Made by a program: the position numbers and the translations under genes. Source: Desulfobacterales bacterium (GTDB lineage: Bacteria > Desulfobacterota > Desulfobacteria > Desulfobacterales > ETH-SRB1). From it: a DNA stretch of 5,917 nt. Within the stretch, counting starts at the first letter, position 1, and every line of letters begins with the position of its first letter. This document shows, one piece after another, positions 5,882 to 5,917 of the stretch. The notes beneath the pieces were generated by a model. The model saw nothing but the letters and a program-made list of their open reading frames with translations. It searched no databases and was not told the origin of the DNA. Location of the stretch: positions 1-5,917 of the forward strand of contig JASEIZ010000140.1 in assembly GCA_030017395.1 (NCBI GenBank), written 5' to 3'.

Positions 5882-5917
5882 TGTAGAAAGCCTGACAAAT
5901 TTTCAGCGTAAAGTATT

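Noticed and set aside
5802..5917. Possible riboswitch or promoter in the purM leader
   Set aside because: No purine-aptamer core and no -35/-10 pair with proper spacing was found; GATAAT alone is not enough.
5833..5917. C-terminal end of an upstream gene on the minus strand at the right edge
   Set aside because: Short frames of about 12 and 28 codons reach the window edge before a stop, but neither shows a recognisable protein end, and the sequence may be repeat DNA.

Overview
This window carries five complete genes and one gene fragment, all read on the minus strand. In transcription order, from high to low coordinates, they are purM (purine biosynthesis), lptD (outer-membrane LPS translocon), a specialised NusG/RfaH-type elongation factor, an IHF/HU-type DNA-bending protein, holB (DNA polymerase III delta prime), and the start of a probable four-helix-bundle (S23/IVP-like) gene cut off at the left edge. 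LptD shows a Gram-negative organism with an LPS outer membrane. The moderately AT-rich composition, the protein flavour, and the intergenic repeats together suggest a Desulfobacterota (former Deltaproteobacteria) genome. That placement is inference, not a database result.

Layout. Positions 5791-5917 are the leader of purM, and a short repeat-like sequence lies at its far end. purM, lptD and the NusG-like gene (5790 down to 1793) are packed as one transcription unit. purM and lptD abut or overlap, depending on the lptD start chosen, and lptD and the NusG-like gene are separated by 6 or 18 nt. A 261-bp gap (1532-1792) follows. It holds a sigma70-like promoter directly behind the NusG-like stop codon and a long imperfect palindrome that looks like a dispersed MITE/REPIN-type element. 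The second unit is the IHF-like gene plus holB, separated by 4 nt, and it ends at a hairpin spanning the holB stop codon. Positions 126-213 hold short tandem repeats in front of the S23-like fragment.

How the genes fit together. The first unit joins purine synthesis, LPS export and an RfaH/UpxY-like factor. Such factors classically help RNA polymerase through long cell-surface polysaccharide operons, so placement next to lptD suggests an envelope role. The second unit joins a nucleoid-bending protein to a clamp-loader subunit, and the two are probably translationally coupled.

Most of the window is ordinary core-genome content. I see no defence system, CRISPR array, transposase, tRNA or rRNA. 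The parts worth a second look are the intergenic elements: the palindrome in the leader of the IHF-holB unit, a 19-bp inverted repeat found at both window edges, and the repeat-rich, possibly truncated S23-like gene at the left edge.
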